From: Oxalobacteraceae bacterium
Lineage (GTDB): Bacteria; Pseudomonadota; Gammaproteobacteria; Burkholderiales; Burkholderiaceae_D
NCBI GenBank assembly: GCA_021299035.1
Contig: JAJTGD010000002.1
Span: 62,001 to 126,000, forward strand
Length of the DNA: 64,000 bases
Direction: 5' to 3'
Position numbers and translations under genes: made by a program. The notes beneath the pieces are model-generated. The model ran no database searches, was not told the origin of the DNA, and worked only from the letters and a program-made list of their open reading frames with translations. Each line of letters opens with the position of its first letter. The first letter of the stretch is position 1. Positions 36,397 to 47,771 of the stretch are shown here, one piece after another.

Positions 36397-37122
36397 ATGC
36401 CACGCTTCTACCTTGATCAATCCCTCGAGATCGGCATGCAATGCGAGCTGCCAGAGGATCTCAGCCACCATATTGGCGTATTACGCCTGAAGGTGGGAGA
36501 CACGGTCACCCTGTTTAACGGTCGCGGTGGCGAGTTCGCTGCGACCTTGAGTGTCATGCAGAAGCGCCGGGCTACCGCACACATCAAAACCTTCGATGCC
36601 CGCGAGGCAGAACCGGGACACGCACTGACCCTAGCGCAGGCACTGCCCGAGGGCGCCAAAATGGACTGGGTGATCGAAAAAGCGGTAGAACTTGGGGTCA
36701 CCGCACTACAACCCCTGATTGCGGCCCGCTCCGTGGTTCGCCTGAGCGATGAGCGCGCCAACAAAAAGTTAGCGCATTGGCGCGCGATCGTTGCGGCGGC
36801 CGCGGCACAGTGTGGTCGTAATCGGCTGCCAACCGTTGTCATGCCGCAGCCGTTTGCAAGTTGGGTAGCGCAGCATGATCTGCACCCGCGCATCCTGCTA
36901 TCGCCACGCGGCCAGCAGTCGCTCACCGATTGGGCTCGACACCGTGCCCCGCAAGCAGTCACCCTGATCATTGGCCCAGAGGGCGGCTTAAACGAAGCGG
37001 AGGAACGGGAAGCAATCGCGCGCGGTGCCCTTTGTCTTTCCATTGGCAGCCGGGTGCTGCGAACCGAAACCGCAGGGGTTGCGGCACTGGCGGCGCTGCA
37101 CGCAGTATGGGGAGAGTTCTAA
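36397..37122 (+). CDS. rsmE: 16S rRNA m3U1498 methyltransferase
   Basis: Predicted 241-residue SPOUT-family enzyme that methylates U1498 of 16S rRNA. It begins MPRFYLDQSLEIG with the PUA-like domain and ends with the knot motif LIIGPEGGLNEAEERE and SIGSRVLRTETAGVAAL. I start at ATG 36397; the longer frame overlaps tkt on the other strand. It precedes ribF on the same strand by about 150 bp. Confidence 0.95.
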   Translation: MPRFYLDQSLEIGMQCELPEDLSHHIGVLRLKVGDTVTLFNGRGGEFAATLSVMQKRRATAHIKTFDAREAEPGHALTLAQALPEGAKMDWVIEKAVELGVTALQPLIAARSVVRLSDERANKKLAHWRAIVAAAAAQCGRNRLPTVVMPQPFASWVAQHDLHPRILLSPRGQQSLTDWARHRAPQAVTLIIGPEGGLNEAEEREAIARGALCLSIGSRVLRTETAGVAALAALHAVWGEF

Positions 37123-37271
37123 ACTCACCCTGACTGAGCCCTGAAAGAGGTTACGGCGAGCATCGGCATGCCTAGTATTGCAGCCCTTTACCCGCTGACG
37201 CCGGCCAGAGAACTGCTTGAAAGCCTCTATAATCGAGGGTTTTCAACGTCGCGGCGCTCGATAGCCATTCC

Positions 37272-38225
37272 ATGAGAGTTTTTCGCGGACTCCCCAACGC
37301 AGAATCGCGTCGCCCATGCGCGCTCACCATCGGAAATTTCGATGGTGTTCACCGCGGCCATCGCACCCTGCTCGAACAGCTTTCGGCGGCTGCCGCACGG
37401 CTGCAGGTCGAGACTGCGGTGATGACCTTTGAGCCCCATCCGCGTGAGTATTTCGCACAAATCTCGGGGGACGAGTCTCGTGCTCCGCTACGCATCGCGA
37501 ATCTGCGCGACAAGCTTCAGTCGCTGGCGGATTGTGGTGTCGATCGGGTCATCGTCGAGCATTTCAACGCATCCTTTGCTGCGCAACCCGCGGAGCGCTT
37601 CATTGAAGAGATCCTGGTGGATGGCCTTCATGTGAAGTGGCTGATCGTTGGTGACGACTTCCGCTTTGGAGCGAAACGTGTTGGCGACCTCGCCATGCTG
37701 CAAGCGGCTGGTAAACGCCTTAACTTCGAGGTGGTGACGTTACCCACGGTGACGCATGATGCGACGCGAATTTCATCGTCTGCAGTGCGGGCAGCTTTGA
37801 TAGCCGGCGACTTTGCCCGCACCCGTGAACTGCTAGGCCACCCCTACGCGATTTCAGGACATGTACAACACGGCCGAAAGCTTGGTCGCAGCATAGGCTT
37901 CCCCACGCTGAATCTGAAGATTGCACATAAGCGCCCCGCCTTGTCGGGCATCTTCGTGGTACAGGTGCATGGCTTGGCCGATCGCCCACTACCGGCGGTT
38001 GCCAGTCTGGGGGTGAGACCCACGGTTGAAGACAACGGCCGTGTTCTGCTTGAAGTCCATTTGTTTGATTTCGCCGCCGACTGCTACGGGAAACTGATTC
38101 GTGTAGAGTTTTTGAAGAAACTGCGCGACGAAGAAAAATACGACGATCTACCGACCTTGACGCGCGCCATCGAAAATGATGCACGAAACGCTCGCGCTTT
38201 TTTTGCTGAGCGCGTCGCTGCTTGA
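37272..38225 (+). CDS. ribF: Bifunctional riboflavin kinase/FAD synthetase
   Basis: Predicted 317-residue enzyme making FMN and FAD from riboflavin. The N-terminal FAD synthetase domain has LTIGNFDGVHRGHRTLL and ISSSAVRAALIAGDF; the C-terminal kinase domain has HGRKLGRSIGFPTLNL. A TATAAT at 37228-37233 may be the -10 element. It is followed by ileS after 34 bp, then lspA, coaBC and dut, a common order in this group. Confidence 0.96.
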   Translation: MRVFRGLPNAESRRPCALTIGNFDGVHRGHRTLLEQLSAAAARLQVETAVMTFEPHPREYFAQISGDESRAPLRIANLRDKLQSLADCGVDRVIVEHFNASFAAQPAERFIEEILVDGLHVKWLIVGDDFRFGAKRVGDLAMLQAAGKRLNFEVVTLPTVTHDATRISSSAVRAALIAGDFARTRELLGHPYAISGHVQHGRKLGRSIGFPTLNLKIAHKRPALSGIFVVQVHGLADRPLPAVASLGVRPTVEDNGRVLLEVHLFDFAADCYGKLIRVEFLKKLRDEEKYDDLPTLTRAIENDARNARAFFAERVAA

Positions 38226-38259
38226 GCCTTGCTCACTGAATACCTAACCCTCGCCTTTT

Positions 38260-41121
38260 ATGTCCGATAACAGCAAGAAGCCAGAAAATAAATACCCGGT
38301 CAACATGACCGAAACAGCCTTTCCCATGCGTGGCGATCTTGCCAAGCGCGAGCCGCAATGGGTAGCAGCCTGGCAAAAAAAAGGCTTGTACGAGCGTATC
38401 CGCACAGCCTCCGCGGGTCGACCGAAGTTCATCTTGCATGACGGCCCCCCCTACGCTAATGGCGATATTCATATCGGCCATGCGGTGAACAAGATTTTGA
38501 AAGACATGATCGTCAAAACACGTCAGCTCGACGGTTTTGATGCGCAGTATGTACCCGGCTGGGATTGCCACGGTATGCCGATTGAAATTCAGATCGAGAA
38601 GCAATACGGAAAGCATCTGCCCACCGGCGAAGTACTCGAGAAGTCACGTGCTTATGCAGCCGAACAAATCGAACGTCAGAAAAAAGACTTTATCCGTTTG
38701 GGGGTGCTGGGTGCTTGGGACAACCCGTATCTGACGATGAACCCGCGCAATGAAGCTGACGAGATTCGCGCGCTCGGCAAGATTCTCGAAAAAGGGTATG
38801 TTTACCGTGGACTGAAACCAGTCAACTGGTGCTTCGATTGCGGTTCAGCGCTGGCGGAAGCGGAAGTTGAATATCAAGACAAACGCGACCCGGCAATCGA
38901 TGTCGGCTTTCCGTTTGCTGAACACGAAAAAATCGCCCAAGCCTTCGGTCTGGCATCGCTACCGATCCAAAAAGGCTTTCTGATTATCTGGACGACGACG
39001 CCTTGGACGATCCCCTCGAACCAAGCGCTCAACATGCACCCAGAGTTCGACTACGCATTGGTGCAAGCTGAACGTAACGGTGAGCCATTGCTACTGATAC
39101 TCGCGCAGGCACTGGTGGAAAGCTGTCTGCAGCGTTACGGCCTGCAAGGAAAAGTGATTGCCATAACCAAAGGCGAGCGCTTGTCGCTGGTGAAATTCCA
39201 TCACCCACTATCTAGTGTCGATAAAGGCTATGACCGCTTGTCGCCGGTCTATCTGGGCGACTATGTCACCGCTGATTCCGGCACGGGCATCGTGCACTCC
39301 GCACCGGCTTACGGTCTGGAAGACTATGCCTCCTGCAAGGCACACGGTATGCGTGATGACGAAATTCTTAGCCCGGTGATGGGTGATGGACACTTTGCCT
39401 CAACGCTGCCGCTATTTGGTGGCATGACGATCTGGGAAGCATCCAAGCCGATTTGTGCTGCGCTAGAGCAGGCGGGTGCGTTGTTCAAGCTGGTGATGTT
39501 TGATCACAGCTATATGCACTGCTGGCGTCATAAAACGCCGATTGTTTACCGAGCTACCTCACAGTGGTTTGCATCGATGGATCGCCAGCCTAAAGCGGGT
39601 GGTCCCAATTTGCGCGAGACTGCATTAGCCGCTGTTGAAGCGACCCGGTTCTTTCCGGCATGGGGAAAAGCACGTTTGCACGGCATGATTGCCAACCGAC
39701 CTGACTGGACGCTATCACGTCAGCGCCAGTGGGGCGTGCCCATGCCCTTCTTCGTGCACAAGGAAACGGGTGAACTACACCCGGAGACACCTACGCTGTT
39801 AGAAAAAGTGGCTGTCCTGGTGGAGCAAAAAGGTATCGAGGCCTGGCACCAAATTGACCTTGCAGAGTTTCTTGGTGCAGATGCCGCTCACTATGAAAAA
39901 AATCGTGACACGTTGGATGTCTGGTTTGATTCTGGTGCCACGCACTACACGGTGTTGCGCGGGTCACATAAAAGCGAGTTGCAATTCCCGGCTGACTTGT
40001 ACCTGGAAGGCTCAGATCAGCACCGCGGCTGGTTCCACTCTTCGCTACTGACCGGCGCCATGCTGGACGGGCGCGCACCTTACAAAGCGCTGTTGACGCA
40101 CGGCTTTGTAGTCGATGGCGAGGGCAAGAAAATGTCCAAGTCCAAAGGCAATGTGGTCGCACCGCAAAAAGTGTCCGATACCTTGGGTGCCGAGATTCTG
40201 CGGCTATGGGTAGCCGCCACCGATTACTCGGGCGAGCTTTCGATCTCCGATGAAATTTTGAAGCGTGTGGTCGAGAGCTACCGCCGCATTCGAAATACTT
40301 TGCGCTTTCTGCTGGCGAACACCTCTGACTTCAATAGCGCAACGGATGCCATCGCTATCGATCAATTATTGGAGATCGATCGCTATGCCATCGCGCGCAT
40401 GACGCATTTGCAGGAAGAGATTTGCGGCCATTTCAATGACTACGAGTTTCATCCGGTGGTCGCCAAGCTGCAGATGTACTGCTCGGAAGATCTGGGCGGC
40501 TTCTATCTGGATATTCTGAAGGATCGCTTATATACCAGCGGCGTTAATTCTGCTGCGCGACGCTCGGCACAAACGGCGATCTGGTATATCACGCAGTCGC
40601 TATTGCGACTAATGGCGCCGATTCTATCGTTCACCGCCGAAGAGGCCTGGGCGGTGTTTAACAATGACGCAGATTATCAAGCCAGCGGTGAGACGATTTT
40701 CACGCAGCAGTTTTATCCGCTACCCGCGGTGCATGACGGCGCTGAACTGCTCAAGCGCTACGAGGCACTGCGTGAAATCCGCGCAGGTGTATTGAAGCAA
40801 TTGGAAGAAGTGCGCGCATCAGGCTCGATCGGTTCTTCGCTGCAGGCCGAAGTTGAAATTCACGCTTCCGGCGATCAATTAGCGCTACTGCAAAGTTTTG
40901 GTGAAGATTTGAAATTTGTCCTGATTACTTCATCTGCTAAGGTAGTACCGGTAGCGAGCGCAGCAGAAGAAAAATTGATCGCCACCCCTTCCGCGCACAC
41001 CAAATGCGAGCGCTGCTGGCATTACCGCGCAGATGTTGGTGTCGATCATCACCACCCCGGGCTGTGTGGCCGCTGCGTCGCCAATCTATTTGGCGCGGGC
41101 GAGTCACGCCATATCGCTTAA
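38260..41121 (+). CDS. ileS: Isoleucyl-tRNA synthetase
   Basis: Predicted 953-residue class I aminoacyl-tRNA synthetase of the bacterial type. The HIGH signature is in [24 protein letters not shown] in [12 protein letters not shown], and the C-terminal zinc finger Cys pairs are [12 protein letters not shown] and [10 protein letters not shown]. Start ATG at 38260. It lies between ribF and lspA, with 15 bp to lspA, and is probably cotranscribed with them. Confidence 0.98.
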   Translation: MSDNSKKPENKYPVNMTETAFPMRGDLAKREPQWVAAWQKKGLYERIRTASAGRPKFILHDGPPYANGDIHIGHAVNKILKDMIVKTRQLDGFDAQYVPGWDCHGMPIEIQIEKQYGKHLPTGEVLEKSRAYAAEQIERQKKDFIRLGVLGAWDNPYLTMNPRNEADEIRALGKILEKGYVYRGLKPVNWCFDCGSALAEAEVEYQDKRDPAIDVGFPFAEHEKIAQAFGLASLPIQKGFLIIWTTTPWTIPSNQALNMHPEFDYALVQAERNGEPLLLILAQALVESCLQRYGLQGKVIAITKGERLSLVKFHHPLSSVDKGYDRLSPVYLGDYVTADSGTGIVHSAPAYGLEDYASCKAHGMRDDEILSPVMGDGHFASTLPLFGGMTIWEASKPICAALEQAGALFKLVMFDHSYMHCWRHKTPIVYRATSQWFASMDRQPKAGGPNLRETALAAVEATRFFPAWGKARLHGMIANRPDWTLSRQRQWGVPMPFFVHKETGELHPETPTLLEKVAVLVEQKGIEAWHQIDLAEFLGADAAHYEKNRDTLDVWFDSGATHYTVLRGSHKSELQFPADLYLEGSDQHRGWFHSSLLTGAMLDGRAPYKALLTHGFVVDGEGKKMSKSKGNVVAPQKVSDTLGAEILRLWVAATDYSGELSISDEILKRVVESYRRIRNTLRFLLANTSDFNSATDAIAIDQLLEIDRYAIARMTHLQEEICGHFNDYEFHPVVAKLQMYCSEDLGGFYLDILKDRLYTSGVNSAARRSAQTAIWYITQSLLRLMAPILSFTAEEAWAVFNNDADYQASGETIFTQQFYPLPAVHDGAELLKRYEALREIRAGVLKQLEEVRASGSIGSSLQAEVEIHASGDQLALLQSFGEDLKFVLITSSAKVVPVASAAEEKLIATPSAHTKCERCWHYRADVGVDHHHPGLCGRCVANLFGAGESRHIA

Positions 41122-41136
41122 TTCAGGATTCAACCC

Positions 41137-41616
41137 ATGGCCAGAAAATCAACCGGCCTGCTACTGTGGCTCGGTATTGCAGTCATCGTGGTATTGCTTG
41201 ATCAAGTTTCCAAGATCACCATGTCGCGTTTACTGGTGTACGGACAATCGGAAATGATCACGCCTTATTTCAACTTGGTGATGGTCTACAACCAAGGGGC
41301 GGCGTTCAGCTTTCTGGCCAACTCAGGAGGCTGGCAGCGCTGGTTCTTCAGCGGCTTGGCTTTTGTGGTGTCGCTGGTGATTATCTGGATGCTGCATAAA
41401 AACGCGACGCAACGTCTGTTTTGCTGGGCGCTCACCCTGATTCTGGGCGGTGCAGTCGGTAACCTGATTGATCGGGTACTGTATGGCCATGTGATCGACT
41501 TTCTCGATTTTCATATTGGCTCGCTGCACTGGCCGGCATTCAACGTGGCCGATAGCGCGATCACCGTGGGTGCGGCATTATTCGTGCTGGACGAATTGCG
41601 ACGAGTCAATCGTTGA
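41137..41616 (+). CDS. lspA: Lipoprotein signal peptidase II
   Basis: Predicted 159-residue aspartyl membrane peptidase that cuts the signal peptide of diacylglyceryl prolipoproteins. Four membrane segments are expected. The catalytic Asp regions [20 protein letters not shown] and [11 protein letters not shown] are present, as is [10 protein letters not shown]. Start ATG at 41137. It follows ileS by 15 bp and its stop nearly touches coaBC. Confidence 0.97.
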   Translation: MARKSTGLLLWLGIAVIVVLLDQVSKITMSRLLVYGQSEMITPYFNLVMVYNQGAAFSFLANSGGWQRWFFSGLAFVVSLVIIWMLHKNATQRLFCWALTLILGGAVGNLIDRVLYGHVIDFLDFHIGSLHWPAFNVADSAITVGAALFVLDELRRVNR

Positions 41617-41621
41617 ACCCC

Positions 41622-42815
41622 ATGACGCTTGCAGGCAAACATATCGTACTTGGCCTCTCCGGTGGCATTGCCTGCTATAAGGCCGCAGAGCTAGCACGTG
41701 GACTGGTGAAAGCCGGCGCGCAAGTGCAAGTGGTGATGACGGCGTCTGCACAGCAATTCATTACACCCGTCACGATGCAGGCCTTATCCGGGCGCCCGGT
41801 GTTCTCAAATCAGTGGGATAGCCGAATCTCCAATCACATGGCGCATATCGATCTGACCCGAGAAGCGGACGCGATCGTGATCGCACCATGCTCGGCAGAC
41901 TTCATGCGCAAGCTGGTGCATGGCGCGGCAGATGATCTGCTGTCAGCACTTTGTCTGGCACGTCCAGCGACGCTACCGCTGCTGGTTGCACCTGCGATGA
42001 ATGTCGAGATGTGGGAAAACCCTGCGACACAGCGTAACGCGGCGCAGCTTCGGCAAGACGGTGTGCGACTTCTGGGCCCAGTCGCGGGCGAGCAAGCCTG
42101 TGGTGAAACCGGCCTCGGTCGCATGATGGAGCCCGAATCACTGCTGGAGTCGCTGGCGAGCTTCTTTTATCCCAAGCAGCTACTCGGCAAAAAGATATTG
42201 ATCACGGCAGGCCCGACTTTTGAACCGATTGATCCAGTACGTGGCATCACCAATCTCTCCTCCGGCAAAATGGGCTACGCCATTGCACGCGCAGCCGCTA
42301 TGGCAGGTGCAACCGTCACCCTGGTATCTGGCCCGACATCGCTTACATCGCCCATCGGTGTACAAAAAGTTTCAGTCACCACAGGGCAACAGATGTATGA
42401 CGCGGTGATGGCTAGCCTCCATGACAAAGATGTGTTCATCGCAGTCGCGGCGGTTGCTGATTGGCGCGTCAACCAAGTGAGTGCACAGAAAATAAAGAAA
42501 CAAGATGGGGCTCCGCCTCAACTCTCATTCGAACAAAATCTGGATATTCTCGCAACTGTTGCGGCACTACCCTCGCCCCCTTACTGCATTGGCTTCGCTG
42601 CGGAATCGGAAAACTTGCTCGAGCATGGCGCGGCCAAGCGCGCGAAGAAAAATATTCCGCTACTAGTCGGGAACATCGGCCATCAGACCTTTGGTAAAGA
42701 TGATAATGAACTCGTCTTGTTTGATGTGCAGGGTCACCACCCATTGCCACGCGCGAGTAAAGATCAGCTGGCAGATCGGTTGGTCGCAGAGATCGCAAAA
42801 CGATTAACCGCCTGA
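41622..42815 (+). CDS. coaBC: Phosphopantothenoylcysteine synthetase/decarboxylase
   Basis: Predicted 397-residue bifunctional flavoenzyme (Dfp) in coenzyme A synthesis. The N-terminal decarboxylase part has [16 protein letters not shown], the active-site His region near [12 protein letters not shown] and [13 protein letters not shown]. The C-terminal ligase part begins [21 protein letters not shown] choose ATG 41622; an in-frame TTG at 41613 overlapping the lspA stop would add three residues and suggests coupling. Confidence 0.96.
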   Translation: MTLAGKHIVLGLSGGIACYKAAELARGLVKAGAQVQVVMTASAQQFITPVTMQALSGRPVFSNQWDSRISNHMAHIDLTREADAIVIAPCSADFMRKLVHGAADDLLSALCLARPATLPLLVAPAMNVEMWENPATQRNAAQLRQDGVRLLGPVAGEQACGETGLGRMMEPESLLESLASFFYPKQLLGKKILITAGPTFEPIDPVRGITNLSSGKMGYAIARAAAMAGATVTLVSGPTSLTSPIGVQKVSVTTGQQMYDAVMASLHDKDVFIAVAAVADWRVNQVSAQKIKKQDGAPPQLSFEQNLDILATVAALPSPPYCIGFAAESENLLEHGAAKRAKKNIPLLVGNIGHQTFGKDDNELVLFDVQGHHPLPRASKDQLADRLVAEIAKRLTA

Positions 42816-42825
42816 GTCCCTAAAA

Positions 42826-43275
42826 ATGAAAACCATTGATGTCAAAGTACTGGATCAGCGACTGCGTGAACAGATGCCTGCCTACTCTACACCAGGCAGT
42901 GCGGGTCTGGATCTGCGCGCCTGTATTGATGCCCCACTCATACTCGAGCCTGGCAGTACGCACTTGGTTCCGACCGGTTTGGCGATCCACATTGCCGATC
43001 CCGATTATGCAGCGATGATCTTGCCACGCAGCGGCATGGGACATAAGCACGGTATCGTGCTCGGTAATTTGGTCGGCCTCATCGATTCAGACTATCAAGG
43101 CGAGCTGATGGTCTCCGCTTGGAACCGCAGCAGTACAGCTTTCGTTCTGAATCCGATGGAACGTCTGGCGCAGTTGGTGATCGTGCCTGTGCTACAGGTT
43201 GCGTTCAATGTCGTCGATACCTTCGCTGAGAGCGAACGTGGCGTCGGCGGCTTTGGTAGTACCGGCAAGGGCTGA
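42826..43275 (+). CDS. dut: dUTP diphosphatase
   Basis: Predicted 149-residue trimeric dUTPase that hydrolyses dUTP to dUMP, keeping uracil out of DNA. Motifs present: [13 protein letters not shown] (motif 1), [14 protein letters not shown] (motif 2), [13 protein letters not shown] (motif 3) and the C-terminal GVGGFGSTG (motif 5). It follows coaBC by 10 bp and precedes a lipoprotein gene by 10 bp. Confidence 0.97.
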   Translation: MKTIDVKVLDQRLREQMPAYSTPGSAGLDLRACIDAPLILEPGSTHLVPTGLAIHIADPDYAAMILPRSGMGHKHGIVLGNLVGLIDSDYQGELMVSAWNRSSTAFVLNPMERLAQLVIVPVLQVAFNVVDTFAESERGVGGFGSTGKG

Positions 43276-43285
43276 GACGCACGAT

Positions 43286-44344
43286 ATGCAGACAAGACTC
43301 AGCGCGCTGCGTTTACCCGCATTGCTCGCAGTCGTCGCTCTGGCTGGTTGCTCCACACCGTCTACGCCACCAGCAACACCCTCCGCAACAGCGAAACCCA
43401 GTAGCTCGGTCATTCGATCCGAGAGTGAAGCGGACTTCGACAAGTTCATCGCACGGCAAGATCGAGTTTACCGAGTCATCGCACCGCTGAGCGTCAAGAA
43501 TGCTGTTCTCTGCAAAACTGCTGCACGTCCCCTACTCGGCTTCACCGCAAAGAACCGGTACTCATTCCCGACTGAACTACGTGACACTGCTACCGTGCGC
43601 CTGGGAAAAGGTGAAGAGCTACGCGTGGTGCAAGTGCTTGAGGGCAGCGGAGCGCAGCGCGCTGGGGTGCAACGCGGCGATGCGTTGCTATCGATCGCCG
43701 GGAAAAACATTCCGCAAGGTCCGCAGGCAGAGATTGAAGCGGCGCGACTAGTTGCGCCGCTGCTAAAGCAAACGACAGAAGTGGATGTGCAGGTACAGCG
43801 TAATGATGCGCCCATCACGCTGAAAGTCGCACTCACGACCGCGTGCGCCTATACCGTCGATATAGGCAACGCACCACACGTAAATGCCTACGCCGACGGG
43901 CGGCGCATCATGGTGACTGCAGGATTACTAGCCGAAGTATCCGATCAGGAACTCGCCGCGATCCTCGCGCGGGAGATCGCCCACAACGTACAGCAGCATG
44001 CAGCCACCATGCAAACACGCGCTACGATGGCATCGATTATCGATACCTTGCTGCCACCCAGGCCTGATCTGAGTGGCTTCGCAGGGAGCGCTGGTTTAAA
44101 AGTCATGGACGAAAAGCTGGATCAGGAAGCCGACCGGATCGCCTTGTACATGTTGGCACGCGCCGGGGTCAATCCCACGGTGGCCATTGATACGCTTGAG
44201 CGCTTGGCGCGGCGCTATCCCGCGACAGTATTAAATAGCTACACCGCCTTGCATCCCTGGACAGAGGAACGTAAACGGCAGATGGCCGAGACTATCACTG
44301 AGATTCGAAAAAAACAGGCCAGCAAAAAATTGCTCGTACCATGA
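43286..44344 (+). CDS. M48-family lipoprotein with PDZ domain, altered zinc motif
   Basis: Predicted 352-residue secreted protein. The signal peptide ends in a lipobox, VALAGC, so it is likely a lipoprotein. A PDZ-like region (EELRVVQVLEGSGAQRAGVQ, about residues 110-170) precedes an M48-type peptidase domain. The usual HExxH is R229-E-I-A-H233 here (CGG in place of a His codon), while the downstream Glu in KLDQEADRIALYM (E281) is kept. Loss of the first zinc ligand suggests reduced or no protease activity. I start at ATG 43286, set by the lipoprotein signal; the upstream frame overlaps dut. Confidence 0.88.
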   Translation: MQTRLSALRLPALLAVVALAGCSTPSTPPATPSATAKPSSSVIRSESEADFDKFIARQDRVYRVIAPLSVKNAVLCKTAARPLLGFTAKNRYSFPTELRDTATVRLGKGEELRVVQVLEGSGAQRAGVQRGDALLSIAGKNIPQGPQAEIEAARLVAPLLKQTTEVDVQVQRNDAPITLKVALTTACAYTVDIGNAPHVNAYADGRRIMVTAGLLAEVSDQELAAILAREIAHNVQQHAATMQTRATMASIIDTLLPPRPDLSGFAGSAGLKVMDEKLDQEADRIALYMLARAGVNPTVAIDTLERLARRYPATVLNSYTALHPWTEERKRQMAETITEIRKKQASKKLLVP

Positions 44345-44355
44345 TCGCACCTGAT

Positions 44356-44386
44356 AAAAAACCCGCCGAAATAGGCGGGTTTTTTT
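44356..44386. terminator. Bidirectional terminator between M48 lipoprotein gene and clpA
   Basis: AAAAAACCCGCC, a GAAATA loop and GGCGGGTTTTTT form a perfect hairpin with a T-run in both directions. It lies between converging genes and probably serves both. Confidence 0.92.
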
Positions 44387-44410
44387 GAGACATGACGATA
44401 CAGGAAAAGC

Positions 44411-46711
44411 TTACTCCACCTCTGCAGCCTCTTGTGCCGGCGCTGCAGGTGGCGTATCACCCTCGCTGAACTCAAGCTTGATTTGCTCGCTCTCGTCCAT
44501 CTCCACCGACACGCGTCCACCACTAATCAAGCGCCCGAATAGCAACTCATCAGCGAGCGCCTTGCGGATCATGTCTTGAATCAAGCGTGACATCGGACGT
44601 GCACCCATGAGTGGATCGAAGCCCTTCTTGGCGAGGAACTTACGCAGCGACTCGCTGAAGGTCGCCTCGACCTTCTTCTCGTGCAGCTGCTCCTCGAGTT
44701 GAATCAGGAACTTGTCGACCACACGCAGGATGATATCTTCGTCGAGCGCACGGAAGCTGATGATGGCATCCAGACGGTTGCGGAATTCCGGCGTAAACAT
44801 CCGCTTTATATCCGCCATTTCATCACCCGCTTGCTTGGTCTCGGTGAAACCCATAGTGCGCTTCTGAAGACTTTCAGCACCGGCGTTGGTGGTCATGATG
44901 ACTATGACGTTACGGAAATCGGCTTTGCGGCCGTTGTTGTCCGTCAGCGTGCCGTGGTCCATCACCTGCAACAAGATATTGAATACATCCGGATGCGCCT
45001 TCTCGATTTCGTCGAGCAGCAACACCGCATGCGGCTTCTTGGTGACAGCCTCGGTCAGCAAACCACCCTGATCGAAACCGACATAGCCCGGAGGCGCGCC
45101 AATAAGGCGGCTCACCGCATGACGCTCCATGTACTCCGACATATCGAAACGAATCAACTCAATGCCCATAATGAAGGCGAGTTGTTTGGCCACTTCGGTC
45201 TTGCCAACGCCGGTCGGGCCTGAGAACAGGAAAGAGCCAATCGGCTTGTCCATCTTGCCCAAGCCAGCACGTGCCATCTTGATAGCGGCAGCAAGCGCCT
45301 CGATAGCGGGGTCTTGACCGAACACCACATTCTTCAGATCACGCTCAATGGTCTGAAGCTTGGAGCGGTCATCTTGATTGACCGACTGCGGCGGGATACG
45401 AGCGATCTTGGAGATGATGTCTTCGATCTCAGATTTGCCAATCGTTTTTTTCTGCTTGGATTTCGGCAGAATGCGTTGCGCGGCACCGGCCTCATCAATC
45501 ACGTCAATCGCCTTGTCGGGCAAATGACGATCGTTGATGAAGCGGGCTGCCAGTTCGGCTGCACACGTCAGTGCGGACGCTGAGTACTTTACGCCGTGAT
45601 GCTCTTCAAAACGTGACTTCAGCCCGCGCAAGATCTGAACGGTCTGTTCAATGGTGGGCTCATTGACATCAATTTTCTGGAAGCGACGGGAAAGCGCGTG
45701 ATCTTTCTCGAACACACCCCGAAACTCATTGAACGTGGTTGCACCGATGCACTTCAACTGGCCCGATGACAACGCAGGCTTCAGCAGGTTGGAGGCATCC
45801 AATGTACCGCCCGAAGCCGAACCCGCACCGATGATGGTGTGAATCTCATCGATGAACAGAATACCGTTCGGATTCGCTTTCATCTGTTTGAGCACTGCCT
45901 TTAACCGCTGCTCGAAATCGCCGCGGTACTTGGTACCCGCCAGCAAAGCACCCATATCGAGCGAGTACACCACTGCGTTTTGAAGAATCTCAGGTACGTC
46001 GCCCTGCACCACGCGCCATGCCAAGCCCTCAGCGATCGCGGTTTTGCCGACGCCGGCTTCGCCCACCAGCAAAGGATTGTTCTTGCGGCGACGGCACAGC
46101 GTCTGAATCACCCGCTCGACCTCGGCCTCGCGACCGATCAATGGATCGATCTTGCCCTCCGCGGCGAGCTTATTGAGATTTTGCGTGAACTGGTCGAGCG
46201 CGCTTTCTTTCTGAGGTCCCTCAGCCTGAGCCTCATCGGAGGTCTCGGACGTCTTCTGGGGCTCGGGTTGCTGATCTTTACGGACGCCGTGGGAGATGTA
46301 GTTGACCACATCAAGCCGCGTCACGCCCTGCTGATGCAGGTAGTAGACCGCATGCGAGTCCTTTTCGCCGAAGATCGCCACCAGCACATTGGCACCGGTG
46401 ACTTCCTTCTTGCCATTCGACGCCGACTGCACATGCATGATGGCGCGCTGAATGACTCGCTGGAAGCCAAGTGTCGGTTGTGTGTCTACTTCACTCGACC
46501 CAGGCACCGTCGGGGTGTTGTCGGTAATAAAGTTGGACAGGGTCTTGCGCAGATCGTCGATGCTGACCGCGCACGCACGCAAGACTTCTGCTGCGGACGG
46601 GTTGTCCAACAAGGCAAGTAGCAGGTGTTCTACAGTAATGAACTCATGCCGGGCTTGTCGCGCCTCAACAAAGGCCATGTGCAAACTGACTTCGAGTTCC
46701 TGGGCGATCAT
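44411..46711 (-). CDS. clpA: ATP-dependent Clp protease ATP-binding subunit ClpA
   Basis: Predicted 766-residue AAA+ unfoldase that feeds substrates to ClpP. The N-domain spans about residues 1-145; Walker A motifs are [14 protein letters not shown] (first module) and [14 protein letters not shown] (second), and [21 protein letters not shown] is typical. I choose ATG 46711, which overlaps the clpS stop by four bases (ATGA); an extension to 46729 is not needed. ClpS, encoded just upstream, is its N-end-rule adaptor. clpP is not in the window. Confidence 0.97.
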   Translation of the reverse strand: MIAQELEVSLHMAFVEARQARHEFITVEHLLLALLDNPSAAEVLRACAVSIDDLRKTLSNFITDNTPTVPGSSEVDTQPTLGFQRVIQRAIMHVQSASNGKKEVTGANVLVAIFGEKDSHAVYYLHQQGVTRLDVVNYISHGVRKDQQPEPQKTSETSDEAQAEGPQKESALDQFTQNLNKLAAEGKIDPLIGREAEVERVIQTLCRRRKNNPLLVGEAGVGKTAIAEGLAWRVVQGDVPEILQNAVVYSLDMGALLAGTKYRGDFEQRLKAVLKQMKANPNGILFIDEIHTIIGAGSASGGTLDASNLLKPALSSGQLKCIGATTFNEFRGVFEKDHALSRRFQKIDVNEPTIEQTVQILRGLKSRFEEHHGVKYSASALTCAAELAARFINDRHLPDKAIDVIDEAGAAQRILPKSKQKKTIGKSEIEDIISKIARIPPQSVNQDDRSKLQTIERDLKNVVFGQDPAIEALAAAIKMARAGLGKMDKPIGSFLFSGPTGVGKTEVAKQLAFIMGIELIRFDMSEYMERHAVSRLIGAPPGYVGFDQGGLLTEAVTKKPHAVLLLDEIEKAHPDVFNILLQVMDHGTLTDNNGRKADFRNVIVIMTTNAGAESLQKRTMGFTETKQAGDEMADIKRMFTPEFRNRLDAIISFRALDEDIILRVVDKFLIQLEEQLHEKKVEATFSESLRKFLAKKGFDPLMGARPMSRLIQDMIRKALADELLFGRLISGGRVSVEMDESEQIKLEFSEGDTPPAAPAQEAAEVE

Positions 46712-47022
46712 GCTTCCTCCATCACGCACTGCAGCGGGTGCCCCGCCTTTCTGGCGTGGGTTAATACCAATTCGACTTTAGTGCTGGCAATGTCTTTGGG
46801 ATAAACACCGCACAAGCCCTTACCGTCACGATGAACCTTGAGCATGATCTGCGTCGCCGTCTCACGGTCCTTATTGAAGTACTCCTGAATGATGGCCACA
46901 ACAAACTCCATAGGCGTGTAATCATCATTCAGCAACACTACGTGGTACATCGGCGGCGGCTTGATCGCCGCCTTTTTCTCTTTCCGTACTAGCAGAGTGC
47001 CATTGTCGCTGTTAGTTGCCAT
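46708..47022 (-). CDS. clpS: ClpS adaptor protein
   Basis: Predicted 104-residue adaptor that delivers N-degron substrates to ClpA. The core [39 protein letters not shown] and the C-terminal [10 protein letters not shown] are typical. It is coupled to clpA by an ATGA overlap. It is divergent from the cold-shock gene, with a 362-bp space. Confidence 0.97.
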   Translation of the reverse strand: MATNSDNGTLLVRKEKKAAIKPPPMYHVVLLNDDYTPMEFVVAIIQEYFNKDRETATQIMLKVHRDGKGLCGVYPKDIASTKVELVLTHARKAGHPLQCVMEEA

Positions 47023-47215
47023 GCTTCTATTCTATAGCCCACACCACGCTAGGTAACCCCTGTTACGCAGGGGATCCGCGCTCAATTCCATATTACTTGC
47101 TTTCCGAAGCGCGCGCTGACTTGGCAACAATAACCCCGAAGCTGACTGGGAAGCCATCAAAAAAATGGTGCAATGCCATCTAGTTTTAAGGGCACGGCAC
47201 GAGAATCTGGCATTT

Positions 47216-47243
47216 TTGACAATTTGCTTGACTTTTCTATTCT
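47216..47243 (+). promoter_or_regulatory. Candidate promoter of the cold-shock gene
   Basis: A consensus TTGACA (47216-47221) is followed after 16 bp by TATTCT (47238-47243). A start near 47250 would give a 5' untranslated leader of about 135 nt, as is common for cspA-like genes. Apart from this and a small CCCCTG/CAGGGG hairpin (47057-47073), nothing else is recognised in the 47023-47384 space. Confidence 0.5.
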
Positions 47244-47384
47244 TTGCCAGAACAATGCAAAACATCAATATGTGGGTTATAGCACTTATTGAAATATGGA
47301 AGAGCAATAATGGAGGGGTCAGCTTTACGCAGGGCTCTTGCTTTTAACGCTCGTGTGATTGGCCCCTGTTAGAAAGACTGGTTT

Positions 47385-47591
47385 ATGGCAAAAGGTAAGG
47401 TCAAGTGGTTTAACGATGCGAAAGGCTTCGGTTTTATCACTCCGGAAGATGGCGGCGAGGATTTGTTCGCACATTTCTCTGCAATCACGATGTCCGGCTT
47501 CAAGACCCTGAAAGAAGGCCAAGAGGTTTCATTTGATGTAACCCAAGGCCCAAAGGGAAAGCAGGCTTCAAATATTCAAGCCGTCAGCTGA
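47385..47591 (+). CDS. Cold-shock domain protein (CspA family)
   Basis: Predicted 68-residue single-stranded nucleic-acid-binding protein. RNP1 ([11 protein letters not shown]) and RNP2 (DLFAHFSAI) are intact. It probably acts as an RNA chaperone; whether cold-induced cannot be read. It has a long upstream leader and its own terminator, so it is a single-gene transcript. It lies between clpS and icd. Confidence 0.96.
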   Translation: MAKGKVKWFNDAKGFGFITPEDGGEDLFAHFSAITMSGFKTLKEGQEVSFDVTQGPKGKQASNIQAVS

Positions 47592-47621
47592 TTAATCACA
47601 GATCTGACGCGCTGTAAGTCC

Positions 47622-47649
47622 AAACCCTCGGTAAATCCGAGGGTTTTTT
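47622..47649 (+). terminator. Terminator of the cold-shock gene
   Basis: AAACCCTCGG, a TAAAT-region loop and CCGAGGGTTT followed by TTT form a classic intrinsic terminator 30 bp after the stop codon. Confidence 0.9.
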
Positions 47650-47715
47650 ATTTCAAGCACTTTCATCAGCTTATCGACCGACTTGGAATAAGAAGGTTCA
47701 TCATTTTGTCGCACC

Positions 47716-47757
47716 AAATACCAAAGCCGGGTCAACAGCACCCGGCTTTGGTATTTT
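47716..47757. terminator. Terminator of icd (bidirectional)
   Basis: A 17-bp perfect inverted repeat (AAATACCAAAGCCGGGT / ACCCGGCTTTGGTATTT) with a 7-nt loop lies 15 bp beyond the icd stop. Ts follow on both strands though the runs are short. Confidence 0.8.
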
Positions 47758-47771
47758 CGACATTGATTAAC

